Part shown: piece after piece, positions 1 through 8,381 of the stretch
Position numbering within the stretch: position 1 is the first letter of the stretch
How the letters are laid out: every line of letters begins with the position of its first letter
Origin: Thermodesulfobacteriota bacterium
GTDB lineage: Bacteria; Desulfobacterota; DSM-4660; Desulfatiglandales; Desulfatiglandaceae
Length of the DNA: 22,353 nucleotides
Reading direction: 5' to 3'
NCBI GenBank assembly: GCA_028278625.1
Contig: JANQDY010000215.1
Span: 1 to 22,353, forward strand
The notes under the pieces: generated by a model
Databases searched by the model: none
Seen by the model: only the letters and a program-made list of their open reading frames with translations
Told to the model about the DNA's origin: nothing
Made by a program: the position numbers and the translations under genes

Positions 1-585
1 CTCCTGTTCAATGGGGTTCTGGGTGGCCAGCACCAGAAAGGGGTCGGGAAGGTCGTAGGTCTTCTCGCCAATGGTGACCTGGCGTTCCTGCATGGCCTGG
101 AGCAGTGCACTCTGCACCTTTGCCGGGGCCCGGTTGATTTCATCTGCCAGGATGAGGTTGGAAAAGACCGGACCGTGCTTTACGATAAAGGAGACGTCCT
201 TTGGATTGTAAATTTCCGTTCCGATGATATCGGCGGGCAGCATATCCGGCGTGAACTGGATTCTTCGAAATCCCGTCCGGATGGCCGAAGCCAGGGTGTT
301 TAAGGTAAGCGTCTTTGCCAAACCCGGAACACCTTCCAGCAATATGTGACCGTTTGAAAGAAGGCCTACCAACAGGCGGTCGATGAGTAACTTCTGGCCG
401 ATGATGACGCGGCTGATTTCCTGTTCCAGGGGCCGCACCCAGTGTGATGCCCTTTGAACCGATTCGTTGATGGTTTGAATGCTGGTGAACTGGGACGCGG
501 GGGCACCGCTGCCCTGATCATTTACAGGAGTCCGATAATCCTGCCCGGAAAATCCCCGTGCCTGCTCTCTCGTTTGAATGCTCAT
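1..585 (-). CDS. MoxR-family AAA+ ATPase, N-terminal part (runs off left edge)
   Basis: The reverse strand encodes an uninterrupted 195 residues from an ATG at 585 to the window edge, still in frame. Visible motifs are the MoxR-type Walker A GVPGLAKT (residues 85-92) and a Walker B LILADE (about 144-149) followed by INRAPAK, then the conserved MQERQVTIG and LVLATQNPIEQE (sensor 1 region). MoxR ATPases act as chaperone-like partners for VWA-domain proteins, often encoded just downstream; that part is outside the window. The start is supported by AAGGAG about 6 nt upstream (reverse complement of 590-597). The first 45 or so residues are low-conservation leader sequence. The family is near-certain, the client protein unknown. 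The gene diverges from the rest of the window and is probably not part of the catabolic cluster. Confidence 0.93.
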   Translation of the reverse strand, partial: MSIQTREQARGFSGQDYRTPVNDQGSGAPASQFTSIQTINESVQRASHWVRPLEQEISRVIIGQKLLIDRLLVGLLSNGHILLEGVPGLAKTLTLNTLASAIRTGFRRIQFTPDMLPADIIGTEIYNPKDVSFIVKHGPVFSNLILADEINRAPAKVQSALLQAMQERQVTIGEKTYDLPDPFLVLATQNPIEQE

Positions 586-874
586 GATTCACTCCTTCTG
601 CTGTTTGTTAAAAAAAGTGGTGAACCGTTTGTGGTTCTTTCAAGTGGAAGTTGCGAACACTTTAAAAAGCCATTCTTGCACCATCCTTTCCTGAACATTA
701 CCGATTCGTAATCATCTTCTCTTTTTCATTGAAACCGATTTTTCGGCGATATCGGAAACATGCTTGACACGCTTTGGGGGATCAGGAAACAATGAAAGGC
801 ATGGGTGGTTCCGGGAAAGCCGGGTAAAACGGATTCAAACGGTATTACGGCAATAACTTCTCTGGAGAATGGTT
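586..874. other. Divergent intergenic region between the MoxR gene and the small Cys-rich gene
   Basis: About 290 bases without a convincing gene. It must hold the minus-strand promoter of the MoxR gene, which I could not place. On the plus strand TTGACA at 764-769 with AACAAT at 788-793 (18-nt spacer, 4 of 6 at the -10) is a weak sigma70 candidate for the small gene downstream. An 85-codon open frame at 454-711 overlaps the MoxR coding sequence antisense, has no ribosome site and is not called. Confidence 0.4.
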
Positions 875-1081
875 GTGTGGGAAATAATGCTGGTTGGACT
901 TGCGATACTGATGGCCGTGGCCTATTTGCTGAGACGATATGTGAAGAAGTCCCGTGACCCAGGTCTCTGCCAATGTGAAAACACGGAATGCCCGCTCAAA
1001 AAGAGTGGCCATGTGCCGGCCGATGGCAGCGGTTGCGAATCAATGGACTGCGAGATACGGCAACGGCAGACCTGTGATTGA
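875..1081 (+). CDS. Small Cys-rich single-pass membrane protein (FeoB-associated-like)
   Basis: A 68-residue protein with an N-terminal hydrophobic helix (about residues 4-19, IMLVGLAILMAVAYLL), then a basic RRYVKK stretch and six cysteines (32, 34, 39, 54, 59, 67). This hydrophobic-helix/basic/Cys-cluster layout resembles the FeoB-associated Cys-rich membrane protein family, usually found beside ferrous-iron transporters. No feo gene is in this window, so the match is by architecture only. The GTG at 875 is preferred because GGAG (864-867) lies 7 nt upstream; an in-frame ATG at 869 would sit only 1 nt from that site. The cysteines may bind a metal (inference). Confidence 0.55.
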   Translation: MWEIMLVGLAILMAVAYLLRRYVKKSRDPGLCQCENTECPLKKSGHVPADGSGCESMDCEIRQRQTCD

Positions 1082-1090
1082 AACGGGGTG

Positions 1091-1318
1091 ACTAAAACAG
1101 GCCTCGATCCCAAAAGCGCTGAACACCCGCCCCGGACTTATTCACATGATAACGGAATCATTTCTTCCCGTCCGCATCATGTCCGCAACTGACTAAAGTA
1201 CCGCTACGGGCCTCCATGGGCATCAATTCAAGTTGAAGCCGTCGGACCCAAACCGGCAATGACCTGCGTCGCTACTCTCAAGCCCGGGTCATGTCATCGA
1301 AGGCTCGGACATTTTAGT
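1091..1318. repeat. Possible small inverted-repeat element (MITE-like), tentative
   Basis: A 228-base non-coding stretch bounded by ACTAAAA (1091-1097) and its perfect inverse TTTTAGT (1312-1318). The next bases inward are only loosely complementary. A further GACTAAA copy lies inside at 1190-1196. No clear target-site duplication was found and no transposase frame is present. Seven-base termini can occur by chance, so this is a candidate only. Confidence 0.22.
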
Positions 1319-1338
1319 TGCATGTTGTATTATTTCTC

Positions 1339-1367
1339 TTGACAATATATCTCATTTACATTATATC
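1339..1367 (+). promoter_or_regulatory. Putative sigma70-type promoter of catabolic block A
   Basis: A consensus -35 TTGACA (1339-1344), a 17-nt spacer and a -10 TATATC (1362-1367, 4 of 6) precede the carboxyltransferase gene by about 150 nt in an AT-rich pocket. GTTGCAT (1317-1323) and its inverse ATGCAAC (1371-1377) flank the promoter symmetrically, a layout compatible with repressor half-sites or a looped operator. No gene lies between this site and 1516. Confidence 0.5.
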
Positions 1368-1380
1368 CATATGCAACGTC

Positions 1381-1410
1381 ACGGATCAGTTCACAAAATG
1401 ATTGATCCGT
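1381..1410. promoter_or_regulatory. 8-bp perfect inverted repeat just downstream of the block A promoter
   Basis: ACGGATCA (1381-1388) and TGATCCGT (1403-1410) are exact reverse complements separated by 14 nt. They begin a few bases after the expected transcription start. This could be an operator or a 5'-leader hairpin. No T-tract follows, so it is not a typical intrinsic terminator. Confidence 0.35.
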
Positions 1411-1515
1411 CCATGGTGCGCTTCTCCATCAAGTGGATGGAAAGGCATCAAATAAAGATCGGGGCAAGTGGAAATCGGGCGGCGGGAATAGAGAGAAAGG
1501 GGACCCATAACAGAA

Positions 1516-3264
1516 ATGGACAAAATCAATTTTGTGGATCAGACTTTGCGGGACGCTCAACAGAGCCTTTGGGGCTACATGATGCGGACGGATATGATCA
1601 CCCCCATTGCGGAGACCATGGACCGGATTGGATACAAAGCCATTGCCACTGTGGGGTCTCAGGCGTTTACCGTCCTTGTTCGGAATCTTGATGAAGATCC
1701 GTGGGAAAGGATCAGGGTCCTTTCAGGTTTGCTCAAGAACACACCGCTGCGGGGATCCTATCAGACAGGCAGTCTTTCAACCTTTGACCTCAGTACGCCG
1801 CGGGATATCATCTCTCTTTGGATAAAGCGGTCTATTGCCAATGGCATCAAATCCTTCTGGGTGTGTGATTGGCAGGATAATATGGATCGATTCGTCTATT
1901 TCGCCCGCATCGCCAAAGCCGAAGGCGCCAGCGTTATCACAACCGTCGGCTATAGCCTGAGTCCGGTTCACACCGATGAATATTGGGGCCGAAAAGCGGC
2001 ACTTATCGCGGAAACCAAAGATGATGTGGATGCCATTATGATCGAGGATGGGGGGGGGCTCCTGACGCCCGAGGCTACCCGTGGACTGATTTCGGCGATT
2101 CAGAAGAACTGTGACGGAATACCCATTGAATTCCACGCCCACTGCAATTCGGGACTTGCGCCGCTCTGTTATCTGGAGGCTGTTAAGCGGGGGGTCACAA
2201 CGGTTCACACCGCGGTCTCGCCTATCGCCAATGGAACCTCTCTGCCCGCGGCGGAAACCGTTTTGAGAAACGTCCGTCGTCTTGGCTTCACTTCGGATCT
2301 GGATGAGGATGCACTGGCGGCCGTATCAGCGCACTTCAGAAAGATCGCTGAAAATGAAGGGCTCCCCATGGGTGTACCGGCGGAATACGATCTTTTTCAT
2401 TTTGAACACCAGGTGCCCGGCGGAATGATGACGAATTTTATGCGTCAGTTGAGGGAAGTAAAAATGGAAGACCGGTTGGATGAAATTCTGGAGGAAATCG
2501 TCCGGGTCCGCAAGGAGCTTGGATATCCGGTGATGGGAACACCCTTCTCTCAGATCGTAGGTGTCCAGGCCATGGAAAACGTCATTTCCGGAAAGCGGTA
2601 TGGCCAGATTACGGATGAGGTCATCAAGTACTCTCTGGGGTATTACGGTGAACTGATCGCTCCCATGGACCAGAATCTCTTGGACAAAATAATGTGTCTG
2701 CCCAGAAGAGAGGAATTTCTTGATTGGAAGTCCGACGGATACGATAAATCCATTGAGGAATTGCGTGCGGAGAATGGCCCGGAACTTTCCGATGACGAAC
2801 TGCTGCTGAAGATTCTGATCCCCGGGAAAGCGGTTAAACCGGGCGGACCCGGGAAGTCGGTCAAACCGCCTGAATTGAAGCAACCGGCGCCTAACGGTCC
2901 ACCATCGGAATTTCCGGTGGAATACAGTGTGGATGTGGATGGCGAAGTGTTCAATGTCAAGATTTCACCCGTGATGCGGGGGGATGGCAATACCCGCGTG
3001 GGAATAGAGAAGGAAGGGCCTGAGAAAGCAAATGGATCCAAACCGTTGCCCACCGGCGCCCTGGCCTCGGGGATGCCGGGAATGGTACTTTCCGTGGAAG
3101 TAACGGTGGGGGACAAGATAGCGGAAGGGGATTTGCTCCTCGTGATCGAATCAATGAAAATGAAGCGGTCTTTTCTTTCGCCCCATGGCGGGGAGGTAAA
3201 AGAAATCATGGTCAGTGAAGGTGATACCGTCGATACCGAGAGCATTTTGATGGTGGTGGCGTAA
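1516..3264 (+). CDS. Biotin-dependent carboxyltransferase (PYC/OadA type) fused to BCCP, with divergent active site
   Basis: A 582-residue protein with an HMGL-like TIM-barrel carboxyltransferase (about 1-280), the PYC/OADA conserved helical part (to about 460) and a C-terminal biotinyl domain with ESMKM, biotinyl Lys548. It transfers CO2 from carboxybiotin to an acceptor, paired with the biotin carboxylase encoded 1 nt downstream. Seen: the metal-site Asp13 (LRDAQQS) and His207/His209 (FHAHC) are kept. The normally carbamylated metal-binding Lys of the KDMAG/KDMAA motif is Glu177 (IEDGGG), and the Arg of the FRVFD motif, which binds pyruvate in pyruvate carboxylase, is Trp115 (FWVCD). The carboxyl acceptor is therefore probably not pyruvate. 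The ribosome site is weak (AAGGGG about 13 nt upstream). The start is chosen because the barrel begins at once with NFVDQTLRDAQQ. Confidence 0.9.
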   Translation: MDKINFVDQTLRDAQQSLWGYMMRTDMITPIAETMDRIGYKAIATVGSQAFTVLVRNLDEDPWERIRVLSGLLKNTPLRGSYQTGSLSTFDLSTPRDIISLWIKRSIANGIKSFWVCDWQDNMDRFVYFARIAKAEGASVITTVGYSLSPVHTDEYWGRKAALIAETKDDVDAIMIEDGGGLLTPEATRGLISAIQKNCDGIPIEFHAHCNSGLAPLCYLEAVKRGVTTVHTAVSPIANGTSLPAAETVLRNVRRLGFTSDLDEDALAAVSAHFRKIAENEGLPMGVPAEYDLFHFEHQVPGGMMTNFMRQLREVKMEDRLDEILEEIVRVRKELGYPVMGTPFSQIVGVQAMENVISGKRYGQITDEVIKYSLGYYGELIAPMDQNLLDKIMCLPRREEFLDWKSDGYDKSIEELRAENGPELSDDELLLKILIPGKAVKPGGPGKSVKPPELKQPAPNGPPSEFPVEYSVDVDGEVFNVKISPVMRGDGNTRVGIEKEGPEKANGSKPLPTGALASGMPGMVLSVEVTVGDKIAEGDLLLVIESMKMKRSFLSPHGGEVKEIMVSEGDTVDTESILMVVA

Positions 3265-3265
3265 A

Positions 3266-4732
3266 ATGGTCAAAAAGATACTCATAGCAAATCGCGGAGA
3301 AATAGCGATCCGGATCATGCGAACCTGCAGGGAACTTGGAATTCCTTCCGTTTCAGTCTATTCGGAGGCGGATCAGGATGCGTTATTTACCCAATATGCG
3401 GATGAGGCCTATTTGATCGGTCCGCCGCCGGCAAAGGCCAGCTACCTCGACATTCAAAAGATTCTTGAAGTTGCCGACAAAAGCGGCGCCGATGCGATTC
3501 ACCCCGGATACGGCTTTCTTGCGGAGAATTCTCGGTTTGCCGCCGCCTGTGAAGAGAAAGGAATAAGATTCATCGGCCCATCCAGCAAAGTCATCGCGCT
3601 TTTGGGGGATAAAATAGCCGCGAGACATGAACTGGAGAAAGCGGGTGTCCCGGTGGTCCCGGGAACGGATGAAAGTGTGGCCGATTTCGGCCAAGCAAGA
3701 AGCGTGGCCAACGAAATCGGATATCCGGTGATCATCAAGCCTTCCGGTGGCGGGGGCGGCATCGGAATGAGCATTGTGGGGGACGATGATCAACTGCGAG
3801 AGGCCCTTGAATATTCACAAGCCATTGCCGCTACCACTTTCGGGCTGGGCGACGTTTATATAGAGAAATACTTGACCAACCCACGCCATATTGAAATTCA
3901 GATATTGGGAGATAAAAAGGGGAATGTCATCCATTTGGGCGAACGTGAATGCTCAATTCAGCGAAGGCATCAGAAGTTGATAGAGGAAGCGCCCTCACCG
4001 GCAATAACCGCTGAATTGCGAAAAGAAATCGGAGAGATTGCCGCGAGCGCCGCCAGATGGGTGAACTATGAAGGGGCGGGAACAGTAGAATTCCTGTTTT
4101 CAGACGGAAAATTCTACTTTCTCGAAGTCAATGCGCGGGTTCAGGTGGAACACCCGGTTACGGAGATGGTTACCGGAATCGATATCGTTAAAGAACAGAT
4201 ACGGGTGGCTTCCGGGTTGCCTTTAAGCATCAAGCAGGAAGCGGTTTCCATGAATGGATGGGCCATGGAATGCCGCATCAACGCGGAGGATCCATTGGAG
4301 GACTTTGTTCCGACGCCGGGCAAAATTAGAGGGTATCAGGCCCCTGGAGGAATCGGAATTCGAGTGGATAGCTGTGTCTGTGCCCATTACACCATACCGC
4401 CCTATTACGACTCCATGATATCGAAGCTCATCGTATGGGGAAGGGATCGGGATGAAGTCGTCATCAGAATGCGTCGGGCCCTTTACGAATTCGTCATCAC
4501 CGGCGTGAAGCACAATATACCGTTCCATCAAGCAGTTATGGAAAATCAGCGCTTTGTAAAGGGTGAATTGGGCACACATTTCATTGAAAGGGAAGCCACC
4601 CTGATGGATGACATGAAACGATTCATGGCGGAAGAAAAACATTTGGAGAAAAAGGTGTTGGGCACGGGGACGGAAAAAAGGAGAATCGCGGCAATTGCCG
4701 CCGTATCCGCTTTTGCCCGGGGAGTTGCGTAA
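3266..4732 (+). CDS. Biotin carboxylase subunit (AccC/PycA type)
   Basis: A 488-residue ATP-grasp enzyme that carboxylates biotin using ATP and bicarbonate. Seen: N-terminal KILIANRGEIAIRI; IHPGYGFLAEN; the ATP-lid region IIKPSGGGGGIGM (about 156-168, with Ile where most homologues have Arg); ERECSIQRRHQKLIEEAP (about 226-243); the catalytic EVNARVQVEHPVTE (about 287-300); and ECRINAEDP. All expected catalytic residues are present and the length is normal, with a short Lys-rich C-terminal tail and no biotinyl domain. It starts 1 nt after the carboxyltransferase stop, so the two are probably translationally coupled and form one carboxylase complex. The function as biotin carboxylase is near-certain; the complex's acceptor is set by the partner. 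Confidence 0.95.
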   Translation: MVKKILIANRGEIAIRIMRTCRELGIPSVSVYSEADQDALFTQYADEAYLIGPPPAKASYLDIQKILEVADKSGADAIHPGYGFLAENSRFAAACEEKGIRFIGPSSKVIALLGDKIAARHELEKAGVPVVPGTDESVADFGQARSVANEIGYPVIIKPSGGGGGIGMSIVGDDDQLREALEYSQAIAATTFGLGDVYIEKYLTNPRHIEIQILGDKKGNVIHLGERECSIQRRHQKLIEEAPSPAITAELRKEIGEIAASAARWVNYEGAGTVEFLFSDGKFYFLEVNARVQVEHPVTEMVTGIDIVKEQIRVASGLPLSIKQEAVSMNGWAMECRINAEDPLEDFVPTPGKIRGYQAPGGIGIRVDSCVCAHYTIPPYYDSMISKLIVWGRDRDEVVIRMRRALYEFVITGVKHNIPFHQAVMENQRFVKGELGTHFIEREATLMDDMKRFMAEEKHLEKKVLGTGTEKRRIAAIAAVSAFARGVA

Positions 4733-4751
4733 AAGAATAGGAGAGGAAAAC

Positions 4752-6368
4752 ATGGCTGATTATGACGGAATTATCATTGGTGCGGGGCCCAACGGAATGA
4801 CGGTGGCTGCCTACCTGGCAAAAGCCGGTTTGAAAGTTCTTTTGCTGGACAAGCGCTACGAGATCGGCGGGGGGTTGGCCACGGAGCAGGTCACGTCTCC
4901 GGGGTTTCTCCACGACACCCATGCCATCTACCATATGATGGTGGAATATGCCCCGCCGCTGGCGGATCTGGAACTGGATACCCAATACGATCTCAGATGG
5001 ATCTACCCGGATCTGCAGGTGCTCATGCCCTTCTCGGACGGCACCCATCTGGCTGTGTACAAAGACCCTGAACGGACCTGTGAATCGATCCGCAAATTTT
5101 CGGAAAAGGATGCGGAGACATTCCGGGAGTTTGCCCAGTGGTCCCAGGAAGCCGTGGATCTATTTCTGGCGCCGGCCAGCTATGTCAATCCCCTCCCCCC
5201 CCTGGAACAGGTGGCAAAGATCCATGCCAATCCCGTTATCCGGCGAGACGACGAAATGACCGGGTTGACACCCAAACAGATCGTTGACGACCTGTTCGAA
5301 AACGAACGGGTGCGGGGGCTGTTTCTCTATCTGGCCACCATGTGGGGCCTGGACTACGATCTGGAGGGGGTGGGATTCCTTGTCCCTCTGTTTATCAACC
5401 GGGGATGGCATCTGCGGCTCTGCCGGGGCGGATCGCACCACGTGACCCATGTGATGGCCAAGAACTTTGTGGAAAACGGCGGCAGAATTCTTTCCGGGAT
5501 GCTCGTGGAAAATCTGATCATCGAAAACGGCGAGGTGAAAGGGGTGGCATTAAAGGACGGCACGACCATTACGGCCGGCAAGTTTGTGGCCAGCTCCCTG
5601 AACCCCCAGCAGACACTCATGGATATGGTGGGCCCTGAACACCTGGATGACTACCTGCTGAAACGCATAGAAAACTGGAAATACACCGACTGGAGCTTCT
5701 TCAATGTGCACATGGCGTTGAAAGAAAGACCCAGGCTTAAAATCGCCGAGTCGGATCCAGAGCTGGACGATGCGCTGATCTACGTGTTGGGCTACGACAG
5801 CGACCAGGACCTGATCGATCATTTTGATGCCATCAAAAAGGGACAGCTCATTGATGCCGGTTTTTCCTGTTGCTTTCCCTCGGTCCATGACCCCATCCGG
5901 GTGATGAACGGCGGGGCCGTGGGTCTCATCACCCAGGAAGCCCCCTACAAACTGGAAAACGGCGGGGCTGAGGCGTGGTACAAGATGCGTAGGGAGCATG
6001 CGGAACGGTGCAAAGCCAGATTGAGCCGATATGCGAGCAATATTAACGACGATACCATCATATGGGACTATCTGAGTACGCCGCTGGATATTGAAAACAA
6101 ATTCCCGAACATGAAACAGGGCTGCTTCAAGCAGGGGGCCTATACCCCCCTTCAGATGGGATTTTACCGACCCAACGAGGTGCTCTCGGAGCATTCCACA
6201 CCCATCAAGGGATTGTACATGTGCGGGGCTTGCACCCATTCCGGCGGCATGATCACTTACGGGCCCGGTTATTGCGCAACGCAGACCATTGCGGAAGATC
6301 TGGGGATCGACAAATGGTGGAAGGAACCTGAAATCTTTGCGGCGGGCAAGGCTGCCGGACTTTTTTAA
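4752..6368 (+). CDS. CrtI-like NAD(P)/FAD-dependent oxidoreductase, copy 1
   Basis: A 538-residue flavoprotein of the phytoene-desaturase-like family (COG1233 type). Seen: N-terminal Rossmann motif IIIGAGPNGMTVAAYLAKAG (residues 7-26) with acidic Asp33 after the second strand, EIGGGLATEQ just after it, and a C-terminal FAD-binding signature GLYMCGACTHSGGM. No signal peptide or membrane helix. Members desaturate or saturate C-C bonds in hydrophobic substrates; the substrate here is unknown. The ATG at 4752 is preferred over an in-frame ATG at 4695 inside the preceding gene, because GGAGAGG lies just upstream and the dinucleotide fold begins at once. It starts 19 nt after the biotin carboxylase gene. 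A distant paralogue is encoded two genes downstream, so a hetero-oligomer is possible. Confidence 0.9.
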   Translation: MADYDGIIIGAGPNGMTVAAYLAKAGLKVLLLDKRYEIGGGLATEQVTSPGFLHDTHAIYHMMVEYAPPLADLELDTQYDLRWIYPDLQVLMPFSDGTHLAVYKDPERTCESIRKFSEKDAETFREFAQWSQEAVDLFLAPASYVNPLPPLEQVAKIHANPVIRRDDEMTGLTPKQIVDDLFENERVRGLFLYLATMWGLDYDLEGVGFLVPLFINRGWHLRLCRGGSHHVTHVMAKNFVENGGRILSGMLVENLIIENGEVKGVALKDGTTITAGKFVASSLNPQQTLMDMVGPEHLDDYLLKRIENWKYTDWSFFNVHMALKERPRLKIAESDPELDDALIYVLGYDSDQDLIDHFDAIKKGQLIDAGFSCCFPSVHDPIRVMNGGAVGLITQEAPYKLENGGAEAWYKMRREHAERCKARLSRYASNINDDTIIWDYLSTPLDIENKFPNMKQGCFKQGAYTPLQMGFYRPNEVLSEHSTPIKGLYMCGACTHSGGMITYGPGYCATQTIAEDLGIDKWWKEPEIFAAGKAAGLF

Positions 6369-6385
6369 TCACAGGGAGAGACATT

Positions 6386-6694
6386 ATGCTTATCCGATCA
6401 ACAGGCTTGGGGAGAACGCTGCTTTCAGCGGAGGTGGCCAAAATCGAAACCACGGACATGGTTCCGGAAACCCTGACACCATCGGAAGATGGCAAGGAAC
6501 CGGTCCGTATGCTCATGACCATGGACACGCTTGAGCCGGTAAACTGGCAGGTGAGAATCTTCATTGAAGCGAAAGACCTTCGACATATACTCTGGATGGT
6601 CTGTTTGCGCCCCTGGATTCTATTTTCGGGTTTCGGCCTCTTGTTCCGCAGGGGTAAAAAAAAACAGGCTGAACTACAAGAGCAGGCAGCATAA
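6386..6694 (+). CDS. Small protein of unknown function between the two FAD oxidoreductases
   Basis: A 102-residue product I do not recognise. It starts 17 nt after one CrtI-like gene and ends 18 nt before the other, with GGGAGAG 5 nt before its ATG, which argues for a real translated gene. The first 50 residues are polar. Residues about 66-87 (LRHILWMVCLRPWILFSGFGLL) form one hydrophobic segment interrupted by Arg-Pro, followed by a basic RRGKKKQ tail, suggesting peripheral or single-pass membrane association. By position it may be a small subunit or membrane anchor for the flavoproteins (inference). Confidence 0.7.
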   Translation: MLIRSTGLGRTLLSAEVAKIETTDMVPETLTPSEDGKEPVRMLMTMDTLEPVNWQVRIFIEAKDLRHILWMVCLRPWILFSGFGLLFRRGKKKQAELQEQAA

Positions 6695-6712
6695 TTCTAA
6701 GGAGGAATCACG

Positions 6713-8380
6713 ATGGCGGACAAAAGCTACGATGCATTGGTAATCGGAGGCGGCGCAAACGGGCTGCTGGTGGCGCTTTACCTCCAGGATGCCGGTGTAC
6801 AGACCGCGGTGTTTGAACGAAACATGGAAATCGGAGGGGGCTTGTGCGGGGATGAGGTGCCGTTGCCCGGGTTCATCACCAACACCTGTGCAACCAATGT
6901 CCGATTCTATACCACGCCCTGTTACGAGGATTTCAACCTGGGAGAATACGGACTCAAACAGATATTCCCCGAAGCGGGCCAGGGTATGATCTTTGACGAT
7001 GAAACCTGCCTGGTCACCTATCCCGTCTACGAGGTGGTGGACCATAACACCGGTGAAACGGCCCGTTCCAGCAAAAACCTGGAAAAAACCCTGAAGGAGA
7101 TTTCCAGGTTTTCCCAACGGGACGCGGACACGGCCTTCGATCTTCTGGAACGGGTGGAGAAGAAATGGAAAAAGGCGTACCGCGACTATATGTTCAATCC
7201 ACCCACGCCCTTCGGCGTGCCGGACCCTTTGGAGCAGTTGCTTCAGGATCCCGAATCCGGCATGGATCCACGCTGGGAGGTCATGAGCGGCACGGAGATG
7301 GCCCGTGAGCTCTTCGAAAGCCCTGAAATGCAGTGCTATTTCTTGCGGGGCCTTCAGACCAGCACCGGGAACTGGCCCGAAGACCCCCTGGGATTGTTTA
7401 ACGTGATCCATACGATCATGACCTGCTTGAACATCACCCCCCCGGCAACGGTCATGGGTGGTTCCCACTCGGTTGCCCATGCCATGCAACGGGCCTTTGT
7501 GTCGAGGGGCGGCAAATTTTTCGTGGAATCGGAAATCGAAAAGATTCTGGTGGAGAACGGAAAGGCCACCGGTATCCGGACCGTGCACGGGGATGAAATC
7601 ACGGCCAAACAGTGTGTGGTTTCCGACGTTGACGTCAATCAGACGCTGCTGAGATTTATCGGAGAAGACCAGTTCGACTACAAACTTGTCCGAAAGATCA
7701 AGAATATCCGTTACGACCGCATGTGTGCGGCTTTCTGGGGAACCTTTGCCATGCACGAGCCAACCCAGTTCAAGGCCGCGGCCTTTAACCCGGACTGCAA
7801 TGCCATGCCCAGAACCCTCATCGGTCCCAAAGACGTGGAATATATAGCGGACAGGCAAAAATTGGAATGTTCCATGTACGGAATTCCCAAGAAGTTGTGC
7901 TGGTTCGCGGGTCCGGACTCTATTTGGGATAAAACCCGTGTGCCCGAAGGGAAGCATCTGGTCCAGATCGAGCAGTATACCGGAGAGATGAAGTACTTCA
8001 CGGAAGCCCAATGGGCCGAGATGAGAAGAGAGTTTCCCAAGGAACTGCTGAAGCAGTACCAGATTTACTCCGATAACATGACCGAAGATAACATTATCGA
8101 CAGTTACTTTGACACCTGCATGGAAACCAGCCGAAAAAATATCAACTTCATCAACAGCTCCGTGAGTGTGGGGGCCATGATTCCGAGCCAGATGGGGCGG
8201 TTCAGGCCGATTCCCGAGTTGAGCCAGTACCAGACGCCGGTGGACAACCTCTTCCTCTGTTCGGCCACCACCCATGTGGGCGGGGGTATCCGGGGATCCT
8301 GCGGATACAACTGCTACAAGATCATTGCGGACAAGTACGGCTTGAAAAAGCACTGGGAACTCAAAGGAAGATCTTACTAA
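6713..8380 (+). CDS. CrtI-like NAD(P)/FAD-dependent oxidoreductase, copy 2
   Basis: A 555-residue flavoprotein of the same family as the 4752-6368 product but clearly divergent from it. Seen: Rossmann motif VIGGGANGLLVALYLQDAG (about 10-28), Glu35 at the end of strand 2, EIGGGLCGDEV, and the C-terminal LFLCSATTHVGGGIRG signature. It is rich in Cys for a family member. A strong AAGGAGG lies 7 nt before the ATG. The tandem arrangement with a small protein between suggests the two flavoproteins act on the same or successive intermediates, or as a complex. Specific substrate unknown. A full-length antisense open frame over this gene is a composition artefact. Confidence 0.9.
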   Translation: MADKSYDALVIGGGANGLLVALYLQDAGVQTAVFERNMEIGGGLCGDEVPLPGFITNTCATNVRFYTTPCYEDFNLGEYGLKQIFPEAGQGMIFDDETCLVTYPVYEVVDHNTGETARSSKNLEKTLKEISRFSQRDADTAFDLLERVEKKWKKAYRDYMFNPPTPFGVPDPLEQLLQDPESGMDPRWEVMSGTEMARELFESPEMQCYFLRGLQTSTGNWPEDPLGLFNVIHTIMTCLNITPPATVMGGSHSVAHAMQRAFVSRGGKFFVESEIEKILVENGKATGIRTVHGDEITAKQCVVSDVDVNQTLLRFIGEDQFDYKLVRKIKNIRYDRMCAAFWGTFAMHEPTQFKAAAFNPDCNAMPRTLIGPKDVEYIADRQKLECSMYGIPKKLCWFAGPDSIWDKTRVPEGKHLVQIEQYTGEMKYFTEAQWAEMRREFPKELLKQYQIYSDNMTEDNIIDSYFDTCMETSRKNINFINSSVSVGAMIPSQMGRFRPIPELSQYQTPVDNLFLCSATTHVGGGIRGSCGYNCYKIIADKYGLKKHWELKGRSY

Positions 8381-8381
8381 C

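Noticed and set aside
454..711. 85-codon plus-strand frame
   Set aside because: Its first half is antisense to the MoxR coding sequence and no ribosome site or domain is visible.
1082..1515. Cobalamin riboswitch before the first block
   Set aside because: Looked for a B12-box-like core on both strands because of the mutase genes; none found here or at 11918-12243.
1371..1691. 106-codon frame starting at the block A promoter
   Set aside because: It has no ribosome site, overlaps the carboxyltransferase start in another frame, and its ATG is about at the expected transcription start.
4752..8380. Carotenoid biosynthesis, suggested by two CrtI-like genes
   Set aside because: No phytoene synthase, cyclase or isoprenoid genes nearby; neighbours are acyl-CoA and carboxylation enzymes.
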